64,000 bases of DNA from Anaerolineaceae bacterium (GCA_016124855.1 WGMX01000024.1:62001-126000), one strand, 5' to 3'; positions 1-9,230 are shown, numbered from the stretch's first letter. Notes: a model not told the origin generated them from the sequence alone. Numbers and translations: made by a program.

Positions 1-684
1 CACTTGCAGCTCGAAGGGGAGTTATTAGCACTCAAAGGCGACTTAACCTTCGAGAACACAGTTCCTTATCCGGTAACATGGTCAGCACCGGGGATTATGG
101 GGCCGTTCGGATGGCTGACATTTATGGAATGCTATCATGGCGTTGTCAGCCTCGACCATCAGATCAATGGCTCATTGACGCTTGATGGTCAATCCATTGA
201 TTTCAACGGTGGACGCGGGTACATCGAGAAAGATTGGGGCGAGTCGTTTCCGTCGGCGTGGATATGGACGCAGAGTAATCACTTTGAGCAGGTTGGAACC
301 TGTTTGACGGCTTCGATTGCGGTGATTCCGTTTAAGGTGCTGAAGTTCCCCGGTTATATCGTTAGTTTGTGGCATGAACAGCAGCTTTACTGTTTCGCGA
401 CGTATACCGGCGCAAAAGTGGAGAAATTAACCGTGACGGATACCAGTGTCGAGTGGGTGCTGCGTACCCGCCAACACCGGCTTGAAATGCGGGCAACACG
501 GGCGCAGGGCGGCTTGCTGCATGAACCGAATCGTCAGGAAATGCATAGACGTGTCGAAGAAACTTTGCGTGCAACGGTTGATGTTCGGCTCTCAGAAGTG
601 AACAGCGGTCGCGAATTGTTTAGTGGTACAGGGCGCAATGCTGGACTAGAAGTGCAGGGTGACGTGGGACTTAAAGTGAAATAA
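1..684 (+). CDS. Tocopherol cyclase-like protein, 3' part
   Basis: The frame is open to base 1, so the start lies outside the window; about 228 residues are present. The signature G-x-G-Y-I-E-K-D-W-G followed by S-F-P-x-x-W-I-W-x-Q-x-N-H-F (around residues 70-95 of the visible part) is the hallmark of the tocopherol cyclase-like family, a lipocalin-like beta-barrel related to plant and cyanobacterial VTE1. Family enzymes close the chromanol ring of prenylquinols, but many bacterial homologues come from organisms without tocopherol and their substrate is unknown. The C-terminal 100 residues are strand-rich, as expected of the family. No quinone or tocopherol gene lies next to it here. Family assignment is firm; the reaction is not. 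Confidence 0.75.
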   Translation, partial: HLQLEGELLALKGDLTFENTVPYPVTWSAPGIMGPFGWLTFMECYHGVVSLDHQINGSLTLDGQSIDFNGGRGYIEKDWGESFPSAWIWTQSNHFEQVGTCLTASIAVIPFKVLKFPGYIVSLWHEQQLYCFATYTGAKVEKLTVTDTSVEWVLRTRQHRLEMRATRAQGGLLHEPNRQEMHRRVEETLRATVDVRLSEVNSGRELFSGTGRNAGLEVQGDVGLKVK

Positions 685-731
685 GTTTCATATGGGTGAA
701 CCCTTGCTCACAATTCATCTGTGTGGTGGTT

Positions 732-772
732 TTCGAGGTCTTACCCCCAACTTTGAGGGTTTATTCCTCGAA
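732..772. terminator. Nested hairpin after the cyclase-like gene
   Basis: The arms TTCGAGG (732-738) and CCTCGAA (766-772) enclose a second pair, ACCC (743-746) and GGGT (757-760). It lies 48 bases after the upstream stop and about 110 before the exporter gene. There is no clean U-tract, so it may be a weak terminator or a leader structure of the exporter mRNA. Confidence 0.35.
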
Positions 773-884
773 TCTCATAATTTCCCGTTAGAAATTGTTT
801 TTCCCACTTGAACGGTATTGAATTTCCACTTATTGTTAAAAATATCACATAGTTTGTGCGAATCTGCTTTATCGGAGGATGTTT

Positions 885-2498
885 GTGACCACTCATTTTA
901 CTATAGACGAGTCGGCCATGCCGGGTTATGCAACCCGCTGGAAAGGTCTGCTTTTTATCGGTATTTCGCTGCTGGTCATCAGCCTCGATAATACGATTCT
1001 CAATATCGCCATACCATCACTTTCGCGCGATTTGAACGCCAATATCAGCGAATTGCAATGGATCATTGATGCTTATACGCTGGTGTTCGCCGCCTTGCTG
1101 CTGACGATGGGCGCGGTGAGTGACCGCTATGGACGTAAACGGGCGCTGCAAATTGGTCTGGTGATGTTTGGCGCGGGTTCATTGGGGGCTGCGCTTTCGA
1201 CCACGACATTTGCACTGATTTTGTCCCGTGGTTTTTTGGGTATCGCGGGCGCGTTCATTATGCCCTCGACACTTTCCCTGATTAATGTCAGCTTTCCGCA
1301 GCGTGAACGGGCGCAGGCCATTGGTATCTGGTCAGCCATTTTCGGTCTGGGCATTGCGATTGGCCCATTGTTAGGCGGTTTCCTGCTCAAGTTTTATACG
1401 TGGCATATTCTGTTCCTCATCAACCTGCCGATTATTGTGATTGCGCTGGTCGGCGGGCAGCGTTTTCTGGCGGAGTCCAAAGACGAGACAGCACCCAAGC
1501 TCGATATACCGGGCGTGATTTTCTCTAGCACAGGCGTGTTTGCGCTGGTATATGCCATCATCGAGGCGGGTTCTAAAGGTTGGGGTAACGAGGAAGTGCT
1601 GAAGTTGTTTGGTGTGGCGTTCGTGCTGCTGGCGGTTTTTGCCTTTATCGAATCGCGTACTGAAGAACCGATGATGCCGCTGTATCTGTTCAAGAATTTG
1701 TCATTCAGCGGTGCGAGTATCGCGCTGGCAATGGTGATGTTTAGTTTGGCAGGTTCGATGTTCTTCGTCAGCCAATATATGCAGACCATCCTCGGATATG
1801 ACACGTTCATGGCTGGATTGGGAACGCTGCCTGTGGCAGGTGGTTTGATCGTCGTCGCGCCGCTGTCCGCGCCTGTTAGCAAACGCATCGGCATCAAATT
1901 CACGGTGGCGCTGGGCATCGGCATCGCGGCTCTGTCACTGCTATTTATGGGACTGACTTATAAAATCGATACGCCCTACATTACCATCGCCGCGGGACAA
2001 CTGTTGTTGGCTGCCGGTATGGGCTTGGCAATGGCTCCTGCGACCAATTCAATCATGAGCGCTATCCCTGCCAATAAGTCGGGGATTGGTTCCGCCATGA
2101 ACGATACCACACGTGAACTCGGTACGGCATTAGGTGTGGCGGTTTTGGGTACATTCATGAACACCATTTACATTAACGGTGTTCAAGGCAGTTTGAAATT
2201 GATTCCCGGTTTCCCCAAGGAACTGCTGGATGCCGTATCAAGCAGCATTCAAGCCGCTCATGCCATCGCTGCCATGCCGCAAGTGCCAAAGTTTATGGGC
2301 GCGCTGATTATCAGCACATCCAATCAATCGTTCGTAGACGGGATGACCCACGCCATGACTGTTGGTGCGATCATCATGGCCTGTTCAGCCGCCTTTGTGC
2401 TGGTGACGCTGCCATCACGCATCAAAGAGCCGGTTGAAGGCGAAATCGTAGCTGCACCGGAACCCGAGTTGACAATAGCTCCCGCCGCTGGTGACTAA
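885..2498 (+). CDS. MFS multidrug exporter, DHA2 (EmrB/QacA-like) family
   Basis: A membrane antiporter of about 537 residues with roughly 14 hydrophobic segments, as in the DHA2 drug:proton family. Visible motifs are LDNTILNIAIPSL in TM1 (conserved acidic residue in a membrane segment), the loop 2-3 motif GAVSDRYGRKRAL, and a motif-C-like G-x-x-x-G-P-x-x-G-G stretch in TM5. The C-terminus is a short acidic tail. GGAGG at 874-878 directly abuts an ATG at 879, which leaves no spacing; the in-frame GTG at 885 has a 6-base spacing and is the better start. An ATG at 918 is a third option. No regulator gene is adjacent, and the substrate cannot be inferred. Confidence 0.85.
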   Translation: MTTHFTIDESAMPGYATRWKGLLFIGISLLVISLDNTILNIAIPSLSRDLNANISELQWIIDAYTLVFAALLLTMGAVSDRYGRKRALQIGLVMFGAGSLGAALSTTTFALILSRGFLGIAGAFIMPSTLSLINVSFPQRERAQAIGIWSAIFGLGIAIGPLLGGFLLKFYTWHILFLINLPIIVIALVGGQRFLAESKDETAPKLDIPGVIFSSTGVFALVYAIIEAGSKGWGNEEVLKLFGVAFVLLAVFAFIESRTEEPMMPLYLFKNLSFSGASIALAMVMFSLAGSMFFVSQYMQTILGYDTFMAGLGTLPVAGGLIVVAPLSAPVSKRIGIKFTVALGIGIAALSLLFMGLTYKIDTPYITIAAGQLLLAAGMGLAMAPATNSIMSAIPANKSGIGSAMNDTTRELGTALGVAVLGTFMNTIYINGVQGSLKLIPGFPKELLDAVSSSIQAAHAIAAMPQVPKFMGALIISTSNQSFVDGMTHAMTVGAIIMACSAAFVLVTLPSRIKEPVEGEIVAAPEPELTIAPAAGD

Positions 2499-2525
2499 TG
2501 AATTTTAGGGTTTGATTGATGCCCG

Positions 2526-2551
2526 AAAGCCTAGCAAAGTCGCTAGGCTTT
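2526..2551. terminator. Bidirectional terminator between convergent genes
   Basis: A perfect 10-bp stem AAAGCCTAGC / GCTAGGCTTT with loop AAAGTC, preceded by A residues and followed by TTT on the plus strand. It lies 27 bases after the exporter stop and immediately after the stop of the convergent SGNH gene, so it can serve both. Confidence 0.85.
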
Positions 2552-3655
2552 TTAATTGTTTTCGACCGCCAGCACGACCGCATCCAGCATTTGGAGGGCG
2601 GTCAGGTTGCGGATGACATAACCATAATAGAGGTTGTTCGCGCGGAAATCGGCTGAACCTTTGTATCCTTTGGGTGGAATAGAAGGGTGTGTTCCATCTG
2701 GTGCAAGCCCTCCGTTTGGTAAGTCTTGCATCGCGCCACCAAATTCCCAAAGTGGGACGTTATAACGCCGCGCCACTTTGACCAGTGCCTCGTTAAAGGC
2801 AATGACTTGATCTTCATAACCGACGCGAACCGGAATAGTGCTGATGATAGGGATAACCCCGTTCTCAATCGAGGCTTTGACGATTAAACCCATGTTGTAG
2901 GCATAGGTTTTGACGGTCAAATGCGCCACATCATTGGTACCAAACATAATCAAGGCATACGCTGGTTTGGTCAGGCGATATTCACAAAGCAAGGCTGACT
3001 CGTCGGGCAGACATAGATTTGGATTAGCATATTTGGATTTAAGCACAGCATCAGTCGTCCATCCAGAACCTGCGGCTGCCGAGGTATTGGTGAAGGAATT
3101 GCCAGCGTGGACGGTGGTCAGTGAAAAGTAATCAATCACGCCCTGCAAATACTGATAATCACCGAGGTCATACAGTCCTTCGCCAATCGGATGCAGCATA
3201 TTGGGCGCGACAGTGATGCTGTCACCGACTTTGGAGAAAACTCCTGCCCGATTGCCGAGTTCTTGTCCATGCGCATAAATGGCACGGATATTCTCGGCGA
3301 CTTTGGCCGCCATATGCAGGGGATGCGCGAGAGTCGTTAAATCAGTGGTGACAGATAAGTTGGCAAGATCAATATTGACGATGAGATAAGCCGCATTGGT
3401 CCAACCAACCAAACCGTCATTGGTACGAATGTAGAGCCAGTTTGAATCGACCGTGCGCCCGATGAGAGTCAAATCTGTACCGGGATCAAGCGCGCCCAAT
3501 GTTCCGCTACTGAACGAAGGAGCATCACGCAGGCGCAAACGGGTATCCATCTGGATCACTTGCGCGTCCGGTTTGGAGTCGTCGGTTTGGGCGCTGATCG
3601 CCATCAAAGGCAGGCATAAAAACAAGGTGAGTATAAACAGGATGTAACGCATCAT
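2552..3655 (-). CDS. Secreted SH3b-SGNH/GDSL hydrolase
   Basis: 367 residues. A signal peptide (MMRYILFILTLFLCLPLMA) leads into a bacterial SH3 domain (about residues 30-90, with a LRLRDAPS...GWTNAAYL pattern) and then an SGNH hydrolase domain. Block I is GDSIT (nucleophile Ser), the middle block is GTND, and the last block is DGTHPS (catalytic Asp/His), so the esterase/lipase-fold catalytic set is complete. The SH3b domain suggests binding to cell wall or surface glycan. The substrate is unknown. A second gene at 20.5-21.4 kb is a clear paralogue without the SH3b domain. Reading is open upstream to 3694, but the signal peptide begins at the ATGs at 3655 and 3652. There is no SD; a TATAAT lies 7 bases upstream, suggesting a leaderless mRNA. 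Confidence 0.85.
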   Translation of the reverse strand: MMRYILFILTLFLCLPLMAISAQTDDSKPDAQVIQMDTRLRLRDAPSFSSGTLGALDPGTDLTLIGRTVDSNWLYIRTNDGLVGWTNAAYLIVNIDLANLSVTTDLTTLAHPLHMAAKVAENIRAIYAHGQELGNRAGVFSKVGDSITVAPNMLHPIGEGLYDLGDYQYLQGVIDYFSLTTVHAGNSFTNTSAAAGSGWTTDAVLKSKYANPNLCLPDESALLCEYRLTKPAYALIMFGTNDVAHLTVKTYAYNMGLIVKASIENGVIPIISTIPVRVGYEDQVIAFNEALVKVARRYNVPLWEFGGAMQDLPNGGLAPDGTHPSIPPKGYKGSADFRANNLYYGYVIRNLTALQMLDAVVLAVENN

Positions 3656-3668
3656 AACGCCAATTATA
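3656..3668 (-). promoter_or_regulatory. -10 box placed for leaderless transcription
   Basis: On the minus strand TATAAT (3668-3663) is followed by 7 bases and then ATG-ATG, so transcription would begin at or next to the start codon. No SD-like sequence precedes the ATG, and the -35 region is not well conserved. Confidence 0.45.
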
Positions 3669-3718
3669 GAACTATGATGCACTGTCTCACCCAACGCCTG
3701 CCTGACGGATAACCGCCC

Positions 3719-4765
3719 CTAAGTTTTCTCAGGAATGGCGAAGAACATGCGGCCCGTGTCTTTATTGATGAATTTGGTCACACTCACGGTGATGGTGCGA
3801 TCCATATAGGGTTTGCCGCCTTCAACCACGACCATTGTGCCATCTTCAAGATAACCCACGCCTTGATCGGATTCGCGGCCTTCCTGAATGATACGGATAG
3901 GTAGTGTATCACCGGGGAGGTAAATCGAGCGCACTGCATTGGACAGTGAATTGACGTTGAGCACGGCGACGCCTTGCGTTTCTGCGATGCGGTTCAATGG
4001 ATAGTCGTTGGTGATAATCGGTGCGTTCATTTTCAGCGCCAAGGCCACCAATTTATCATCGACCTCGACAATGCCGGGGATATCATCCTCCAATATTTTG
4101 AAGGGCATGACTGCGTCACGCTGAAGTTCGTTCAATTTGGTCAGCCCATGACGACCTCGATTACGGCGCAGGGTATCCGACGAGTCCGCCACCTGATGTA
4201 GTTCGGTAATCACGAAGCGTGGGACACCTAATGTGCCACCGAGAAATCCGGTTTTGGCGATGTCCACAATGCGTCCATCAATGAGAACACTGGTATCTAG
4301 CAGGATGATTCGTTCTGTCCCTGTCAGGAAATTACGCGAACGTTTGCTGCCCGGTTCGCCCATCAGTCCCAATATTTCGCGGGAACGGGTGCGGAAAATG
4401 ACCAAGCCTAAATAGCCTGCAACGACCGAGATAATGGTTGGAAGCCAGATTCCGAGGGGTGGATAAAGCAGCGAGAGTGGATAAGCCAAAAGCAGAGCAA
4501 GGATCAATCCAATGCTCATACCTGCCAGTGAAGTCAGCAGCACATCAACTGGCAGTTCGGTGATCGTTTCGCGGATGCGCCGTAATGGGCGTATGGTCAG
4601 CCATGGTGTGAGGATCAGGCCAACCAGCACACCGACCAACGAAAAGATGGCGGCAGAAATATCCGCCGGCAGACCAATGGCCGAGGCGGAATCGACACCA
4701 AGCCGCAGACCGAGCAACGCAAAAATAACCGTGCCAACCATACGGGAAATGAAGTCAATCGTCAT
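3719..4765 (-). CDS. PIN/TRAM-domain membrane protein (YacL-like)
   Basis: 348 residues. Four hydrophobic segments fill roughly residues 1-130. A PIN nuclease-like domain follows (about 150-270), starting with IILLDTSVLIDGRIVDI, which carries the first acidic residues of the PIN site; further acidic positions are in VDDKLVALAL and IITNDYPLNR. A C-terminal TRAM domain (about 285-345) includes EGREsDQGVGYLEDGTMVVVE and runs to the end. This is the usual layout and length of the widespread YacL-type family in Firmicutes, Chloroflexota and Thermus, a presumed membrane-tethered RNase of unknown target. The start is an ATG with GGGAG seven bases upstream. It stands alone, downstream of the pst operon on the same strand but separated from it by a terminator. 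Confidence 0.9.
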   Translation of the reverse strand: MTIDFISRMVGTVIFALLGLRLGVDSASAIGLPADISAAIFSLVGVLVGLILTPWLTIRPLRRIRETITELPVDVLLTSLAGMSIGLILALLLAYPLSLLYPPLGIWLPTIISVVAGYLGLVIFRTRSREILGLMGEPGSKRSRNFLTGTERIILLDTSVLIDGRIVDIAKTGFLGGTLGVPRFVITELHQVADSSDTLRRNRGRHGLTKLNELQRDAVMPFKILEDDIPGIVEVDDKLVALALKMNAPIITNDYPLNRIAETQGVAVLNVNSLSNAVRSIYLPGDTLPIRIIQEGRESDQGVGYLEDGTMVVVEGGKPYMDRTITVSVTKFINKDTGRMFFAIPEKT

Positions 4766-5117
4766 GTGGTACTCCCGGAGTTGTAAACCCCGCCTGTTTC
4801 GCGGATAAATGTGGGCGAATACCGATCCAAATTGGGTTATGGTGGCGATTGGTCGGAGGGCAGGTGTGTAAACCCCTTAAATAATAATGGAATGACTTTA
4901 TGGACAACGGGTGCTGTCCACACGCCCGGCTGCGCACGATAAATAGTTGGCGTAGTGCGGGCGACAAATAACCCTTTAACCACCGCCTTAAATGTAACAT
5001 TGTTACCGTAAAGTAGTCAATGCTTCTTATAAAACATTAACTCTTATCAATATGACAAATGAAAAAGCGCCCGTATGAGCGCCTTTTGAATATCGACTGC
5101 GGAAAAAATTCAGGCAT
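4766..5117. other. Intergenic region between the PIN/TRAM gene and pstB
   Basis: 352 bases without a convincing gene. It holds the pst terminator (5062-5087), the presumed promoter of the PIN/TRAM gene on the minus strand, and a perfect 13-base palindrome GTAACATTGTTAC at 4994-5006 that could be a protein-binding site. No regulator can be matched to it. Confidence 0.5.
5062..5087 (-). terminator. Terminator of the pst operon
   Basis: On the minus strand a stem AAAAGGCGC / GCGCTTTTT (one G-U pair, 8-base loop) ends in a T-run, 31 bases after the pstB stop. Confidence 0.8.
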
Positions 5118-5963
5118 TTAGCCGAAGCGTCCGGAGATGTAGTCTGCCGTTTCGGCTTCTTCGGGTTGGTTAAACAGAGCCTGCGTGGTGTTATATTCCA
5201 CCAGCACACCCCAACGTTTTTCTTGCGCATCCATGCCTTCTTTGTGAATGTTAAAAAAGGCGGTATGGTCGCTGACGCGGGTGGCCTGCTGCATATTGTG
5301 GGTCACGATGACGATGGTGTAATCTTTCACCAATTCGCGCATGAGTTCTTCGATACGTTGTGTCGAAATCGGGTCAAGCGCCGAACACGGTTCGTCCATC
5401 AGGATAATTTCGGGTTCAACGGCGATGGTACGGGCGATGCACAAACGCTGCTGCTGACCACCGGAAAGCGCCGCTCCCGACATGTGCAGCTTATTCTTGA
5501 CTTCATCCCACAGCGCCGCGCCCTTCAACGCTTTCTCGACGAGTTCATCCATTTGACCTTTACGGGCTGAACCGCGATTGAGCTTGTAACCAGCGATAAC
5601 ATTTTCATAAACCGACATCATCGGGAAGGGATTCGGTTTTTGGAATACCATACCGATGCGGCGGCGAATACGTACCGGATCAATTTGGGGATCATAGATG
5701 TTTTCGCCGTTCAGCATCACTTCACCGGTCGCGTAAGCACCTTCTACTAATTCATGCATCCGGTTCAAGGTGCGCAGAACAGTCGATTTGCCGCAGCCAG
5801 AAGGGCCGATTAATGCGGTAATCGTATTCGGTGCGAAACTAATATTGACACCTTTTACGGCAAGCGTTTTGCCATAATAGACATCCAAATTGCGGACGGT
5901 CAATGCGTTACTATCAACACCTTGCTTTGATGGTGCGACCGGAGACTGAACATTAACGGACAT
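5118..5963 (-). CDS. pstB: Phosphate ABC transporter ATP-binding protein PstB
   Basis: 281 residues, of which about 250 form the usual PstB core behind a 20-residue N-terminal extension. It powers high-affinity phosphate import with PstS, PstC and PstA at the inner face of the membrane. Walker A is GPSGCGKST (residues 53-61), the signature is LSGGQQQR (166-173), and Walker B is ILMDEP (187-192), followed by the PstB-typical C-S-A-L-D-P. The switch His is in IVTHNMQQA. It is the last gene of pstSCAB and its start overlaps the end of pstA by 11 bases, so translation is probably coupled. No phoU is present in the window. Confidence 0.96.
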   Translation of the reverse strand: MSVNVQSPVAPSKQGVDSNALTVRNLDVYYGKTLAVKGVNISFAPNTITALIGPSGCGKSTVLRTLNRMHELVEGAYATGEVMLNGENIYDPQIDPVRIRRRIGMVFQKPNPFPMMSVYENVIAGYKLNRGSARKGQMDELVEKALKGAALWDEVKNKLHMSGAALSGGQQQRLCIARTIAVEPEIILMDEPCSALDPISTQRIEELMRELVKDYTIVIVTHNMQQATRVSDHTAFFNIHKEGMDAQEKRWGVLVEYNTTQALFNQPEEAETADYISGRFG

Positions 5964-6870
5964 AGCGAAATTTCCTCATCGTAAAACGGATAGCACCACT
6001 AAAAATTGCAACCACGACAACTAAAACCAAGGTTGCTGCCCAAGCTTTTCTATGCCAATCATCATATGGTGAAACGGCATAGTTATAGATTTGTAGGGGG
6101 ATAGCTGCCATTGGCTTTGAAAGGTCAAAATTGAAAAATTCATTGCCCAGCGCGGTGAGCAACAACGGGGCTGTTTCCCCCGCCGCGCGAGCAATCGAGA
6201 GCACAATGCCTGTGACAATACCGGGTAATACCGTCGGGATAACTACACCAATAATCACGCGCCAGCGCGGAACACCCAGCGCCAATCCCGCTTCGCGCAA
6301 GCTGTTTGGCACAAGGCGCAAAATTTCCTCGACACTCCGTGCGATGATCGGGATCATGATAAAGGACAGCGCGATAGAGCCAGCAAAACCGGAGAAACTG
6401 TGGAAGGTGCGGACGATGATTGCCCACACGAACACACCGATGACAATCGAAGGAAGTGAGGCTAGCAATTCCAGACAAAAGCGTATAGCGCCTGCTAACC
6501 GGCCTGCTCCATATTCTGCCATGTAAATGGCGGTTCCAACGCCTAAGGGTATAGCAATAAGTGCGCCGACGATGAGCATCTCAAACGTACCGAGGATGGC
6601 CTGAGCGATGCCGCCGCCAACTTCACCAAGTGGTTTTGGCGTATCAATGAAAAAGGCAAGGTCGATACCACCGATGCCGCTAATGGTGATATAGGCTACG
6701 ATGATAAACAGAATGAGTACTGAGATCGCCGTCAAGGTTGTTAATAAACCAACCATGAAAGTACCTGTGGCCTTCCGCCGCAGATAGCGTGTTTCCTCAA
6801 GTGTAAAGAGGGCTTGTCGCTGTTTTTCAATAACAGCCGTATTCAGAGCCGATGCGCTTGTTTGTTCCAT
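5953..6870 (-). CDS. pstA: Phosphate ABC transporter permease PstA
   Basis: 305 residues. A cytoplasmic N-terminus of about 35 residues precedes six hydrophobic segments. The inner-membrane channel subunit is recognised by the EAG-like ATPase-coupling loop [17 protein letters not shown] and by [11 protein letters not shown], which is typical of PstA. It pairs with PstC (encoded just upstream with a 21-base gap) to form the phosphate pore. AAGG lies about 12 bases before the ATG, a rather long spacing. The length is normal for the family. Confidence 0.95.
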   Translation of the reverse strand: MEQTSASALNTAVIEKQRQALFTLEETRYLRRKATGTFMVGLLTTLTAISVLILFIIVAYITISGIGGIDLAFFIDTPKPLGEVGGGIAQAILGTFEMLIVGALIAIPLGVGTAIYMAEYGAGRLAGAIRFCLELLASLPSIVIGVFVWAIIVRTFHSFSGFAGSIALSFIMIPIIARSVEEILRLVPNSLREAGLALGVPRWRVIIGVVIPTVLPGIVTGIVLSIARAAGETAPLLLTALGNEFFNFDLSKPMAAIPLQIYNYAVSPYDDWHRKAWAATLVLVVVVAIFSGAIRFTMRKFRYVR

Positions 6871-6891
6871 TGTTAAACTAAACCTTATTAC

Positions 6892-7866
6892 CTACTGAGC
6901 TTGGGCACCACCCGGTTGGCGGTTCATACGTCGCACCAACAGGCGGGCAATAATGTTAAATACGGCGGATACCAACAACAGCACCAAACCGAGTTCGACG
7001 ATGGCACTGAAATAAATTTCCGAGTCCGCTTCGGTGAATTGGTTGGCGATAGCGCTGGCAATGGTATAACCCGGCGTGAATAATGAGGGGGTAATTGCCC
7101 GCGAACTGTTGCCAATGACCATCGTAACAGCCATCGTCTCACCAATGGCGCGCGCTAAGCCGAGCATCGCCGCACCAACAATGCCACCCCACGCATAGGG
7201 CAGAACCGCTTTGCGCAGCATTTCCCACTTGGTAGCACCCAGCGCTAACATGCCTTCTTTTTGGAGACGCGGCACTTGGGCGATAATCTCACGCGAAATG
7301 GAGAGAATTGTCGGTAGTATCATGATGGCGAGGATAACGCTGGCTGTGATCAAATCCTGCCCGATGGTTGGACCTTTAAACAGCTCACCAATTATGGGGA
7401 TGGGGCCGATTACGTTACGGAGGAAAGGATCAACTGTTCCGCGCATAAAAGGTGCTAATACATACAATCCCCACAGACCGAAGCCGATACTCGGAATGGC
7501 GACCAATAGTTCAATAATAAATGACAAAATGCCGCCGACGGTTTTCGGTGCATATTCCGAGATAAATAGGGCCGCACCGACTGCAAACGGAGTTGCTAAA
7601 ATAAGGGCGAGGACTGACGTCACAACAGTGCCGAATATATATGGAGCAGCGCCAAAGTTTTCGAAAACGGGATCCCAATCGGAGCTAATCAGAAAACTGA
7701 AGCCGTATCGCTCAATCGCGGGACGGGCATCTATAAATAAAATGATGACTACCCCAACGAGCAGGACAATCATTCCGATAGCTGCAACCGAGACAACTGC
7801 TTTAAAACTGTTTTCAGCAGCACGCGTGCTGGGTTCGTTGGCGATGGAAGGGCTTGTTGCCGCCAT
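6892..7866 (-). CDS. pstC: Phosphate ABC transporter permease PstC
   Basis: 324 residues with six predicted membrane segments after a 25-residue N-terminal tail. The coupling loop LQKEGMLALGATKWEMLRK and the PstC-typical G-L-A-R-A-I-G-E-T-M-A-V-T-M motif identify the subunit and separate it from PstA. It forms the phosphate channel with PstA. GGAG is placed six bases before the ATG. It follows pstS after 105 bases that contain a strong hairpin, which probably sets the pstS:pstC expression ratio. Confidence 0.95.
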   Translation of the reverse strand: MAATSPSIANEPSTRAAENSFKAVVSVAAIGMIVLLVGVVIILFIDARPAIERYGFSFLISSDWDPVFENFGAAPYIFGTVVTSVLALILATPFAVGAALFISEYAPKTVGGILSFIIELLVAIPSIGFGLWGLYVLAPFMRGTVDPFLRNVIGPIPIIGELFKGPTIGQDLITASVILAIMILPTILSISREIIAQVPRLQKEGMLALGATKWEMLRKAVLPYAWGGIVGAAMLGLARAIGETMAVTMVIGNSSRAITPSLFTPGYTIASAIANQFTEADSEIYFSAIVELGLVLLLVSAVFNIIARLLVRRMNRQPGGAQAQ

Positions 7867-7910
7867 AACTACTCCACTAAATCACATCACAACATCATAA
7901 AGGAAGAACT

Positions 7911-7939
7911 GGCAGGGGATTTTTTAGAAATTCCCTGCC
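7911..7939 (-). promoter_or_regulatory. Intercistronic hairpin between pstS and pstC
   Basis: The stem GGCAGGGAAT / ATCCCCTGCC (one G-U pair) has a 9-base A/U-rich loop and lies 33 bases after the pstS stop, with no U-tract directly after it. In other bacteria such structures stabilise or partly terminate the message of the binding protein, which is needed in excess; that role is inferred here. Confidence 0.6.
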
Positions 7940-7971
7940 ATGATACCAGTCTTATGGTTACTTTAGAATAC

Positions 7972-9126
7972 TTACTGTCCCATGCTCATCAGTTCGGCAG
8001 GGAGAGCCGGTTTGCCATCAACCATGATCTTCTCGATCTGAGCAACATTGGCCTTGATCGCTGCATCTGGCAGAGGCGAATAACCCAACTTCAGGTGATA
8101 AGCCTGTCCATCATGAATGGCCCACCACAGCATACGGGTCAAAGCGGTGGCCTTGGCGGCATCTTTCTGGGTATCGCATACCAGCAGCCATGTGAAGCCA
8201 GCGATTGGGTAGGTAGCATCACCTTCGCCGTTGACGATCATGATGCGCATGTCTTCGGGTAGTGTGACACCAGCCGCAGCAGCCGTGACCGAGTCTCCGG
8301 TTGCGCCAACAAATTGGCCAGCCGCATTCTTGATCAATGCTTCCGGAAGTTGATTCTGTTCAGCATAAGCCAGTTCGACATAACCCAGTGAATAGGGGAC
8401 ACCCTTAACAGCACCAGCGATACCGGCATTACCTTTTTGACCAATGCCTGTCGGCCAATTGACCGAAGTACCAGCACCAACGTTGGCTGCCCAGTCAGCG
8501 TTAACAGCTTTCAAGTAGCTGGTGAAAATATTGCTTGTGCCTGAACCATCCGAACGGTGAACAACGGCGATGGGCTGGTCAACAGCGGCGAGTGCCGGGT
8601 TGTCTGCAACCAATTTTTCATCTTTCCAGTTGGTGATCGTACCAGAGAAAATGCCAGCCAATGTGTCGGGGGTGAATTTCAACACGTCTGTGCCGCCTGC
8701 CAGTTCGGGGATGTTGTATGTAACAACTACACCGCCCAAAGCAGTCGCGATATGCAGAATGTTGCCGCCGCAAGTTGCTTTGGCATCTTCGAGCTGCTTG
8801 TCACTCATGGGAGCATCAGAAGCGCCGAAGTCGAGTGTACCGTCGGTCACACCCTTGATGCCGCCGCCTGAACCGATACCTTGATAGTTAATCTGAACGT
8901 TGGTCAGTTTGGCATAGTCGCTAAACCAAGTTGTGTACAAAACCTGAGGGAATGTCGCGCCAGCGCCGTTGAGGCTTTGTGCTTCGCCCTCCATGGGGCC
9001 AGTAATCATGCCAGAACCTGCAACCGGGGTCGCTTCTGGTGTGGCATCTTGACCAAAAACAAAACCGATGGATAGACTAAGAATAAATACAGAGGCAACT
9101 GCTGCCAGTAACTTGCGATTCTTCAT
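7972..9126 (-). CDS. pstS: Phosphate-binding protein PstS
   Basis: 384 residues. A signal peptide (hydrophobic residues 5-24, ending VFGQ) has no lipobox Cys, so the mature protein is not an obvious lipoprotein. The fold and binding loops are clear: LNGAGATFPQVLY, IGSGGGIKGV, DFGASDAPMS, and the phosphate-binding VHRSDGSGTSNIFT, then WPTGIGQKGN. It captures phosphate outside the membrane and hands it to PstCA. AAGGAG lies seven bases before the ATG. It is the first gene of the operon, with a Pho-box-like repeat about 77-104 bases upstream. Confidence 0.96.
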   Translation of the reverse strand: MKNRKLLAAVASVFILSLSIGFVFGQDATPEATPVAGSGMITGPMEGEAQSLNGAGATFPQVLYTTWFSDYAKLTNVQINYQGIGSGGGIKGVTDGTLDFGASDAPMSDKQLEDAKATCGGNILHIATALGGVVVTYNIPELAGGTDVLKFTPDTLAGIFSGTITNWKDEKLVADNPALAAVDQPIAVVHRSDGSGTSNIFTSYLKAVNADWAANVGAGTSVNWPTGIGQKGNAGIAGAVKGVPYSLGYVELAYAEQNQLPEALIKNAAGQFVGATGDSVTAAAAGVTLPEDMRIMIVNGEGDATYPIAGFTWLLVCDTQKDAAKATALTRMLWWAIHDGQAYHLKLGYSPLPDAAIKANVAQIEKIMVDGKPALPAELMSMGQ

Positions 9127-9202
9127 TCATAACTCCTTGTGCGTAAACGTGTCTTCTTGTCGTCATGACAACCAGAAGGTTAGCGGCTTTTGGCGTACTT
9201 TC

Positions 9203-9230
9203 GTTTAAATGAATGCTAAACTTTTATTAA
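9203..9230 (-). promoter_or_regulatory. Pho-box-like triple repeat upstream of pstS
   Basis: On the minus strand the hexamers TTAATA, TTAGCA and TTAAAC begin at 9230, 9219 and 9208, spaced exactly 11 bases apart. They match the TT(A/T/C)ACA tandem layout of PhoP-type Pho boxes in Gram-positive bacteria. The array faces pstS. The divergent kinase gene starts 170 bases away. Confidence 0.6.
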
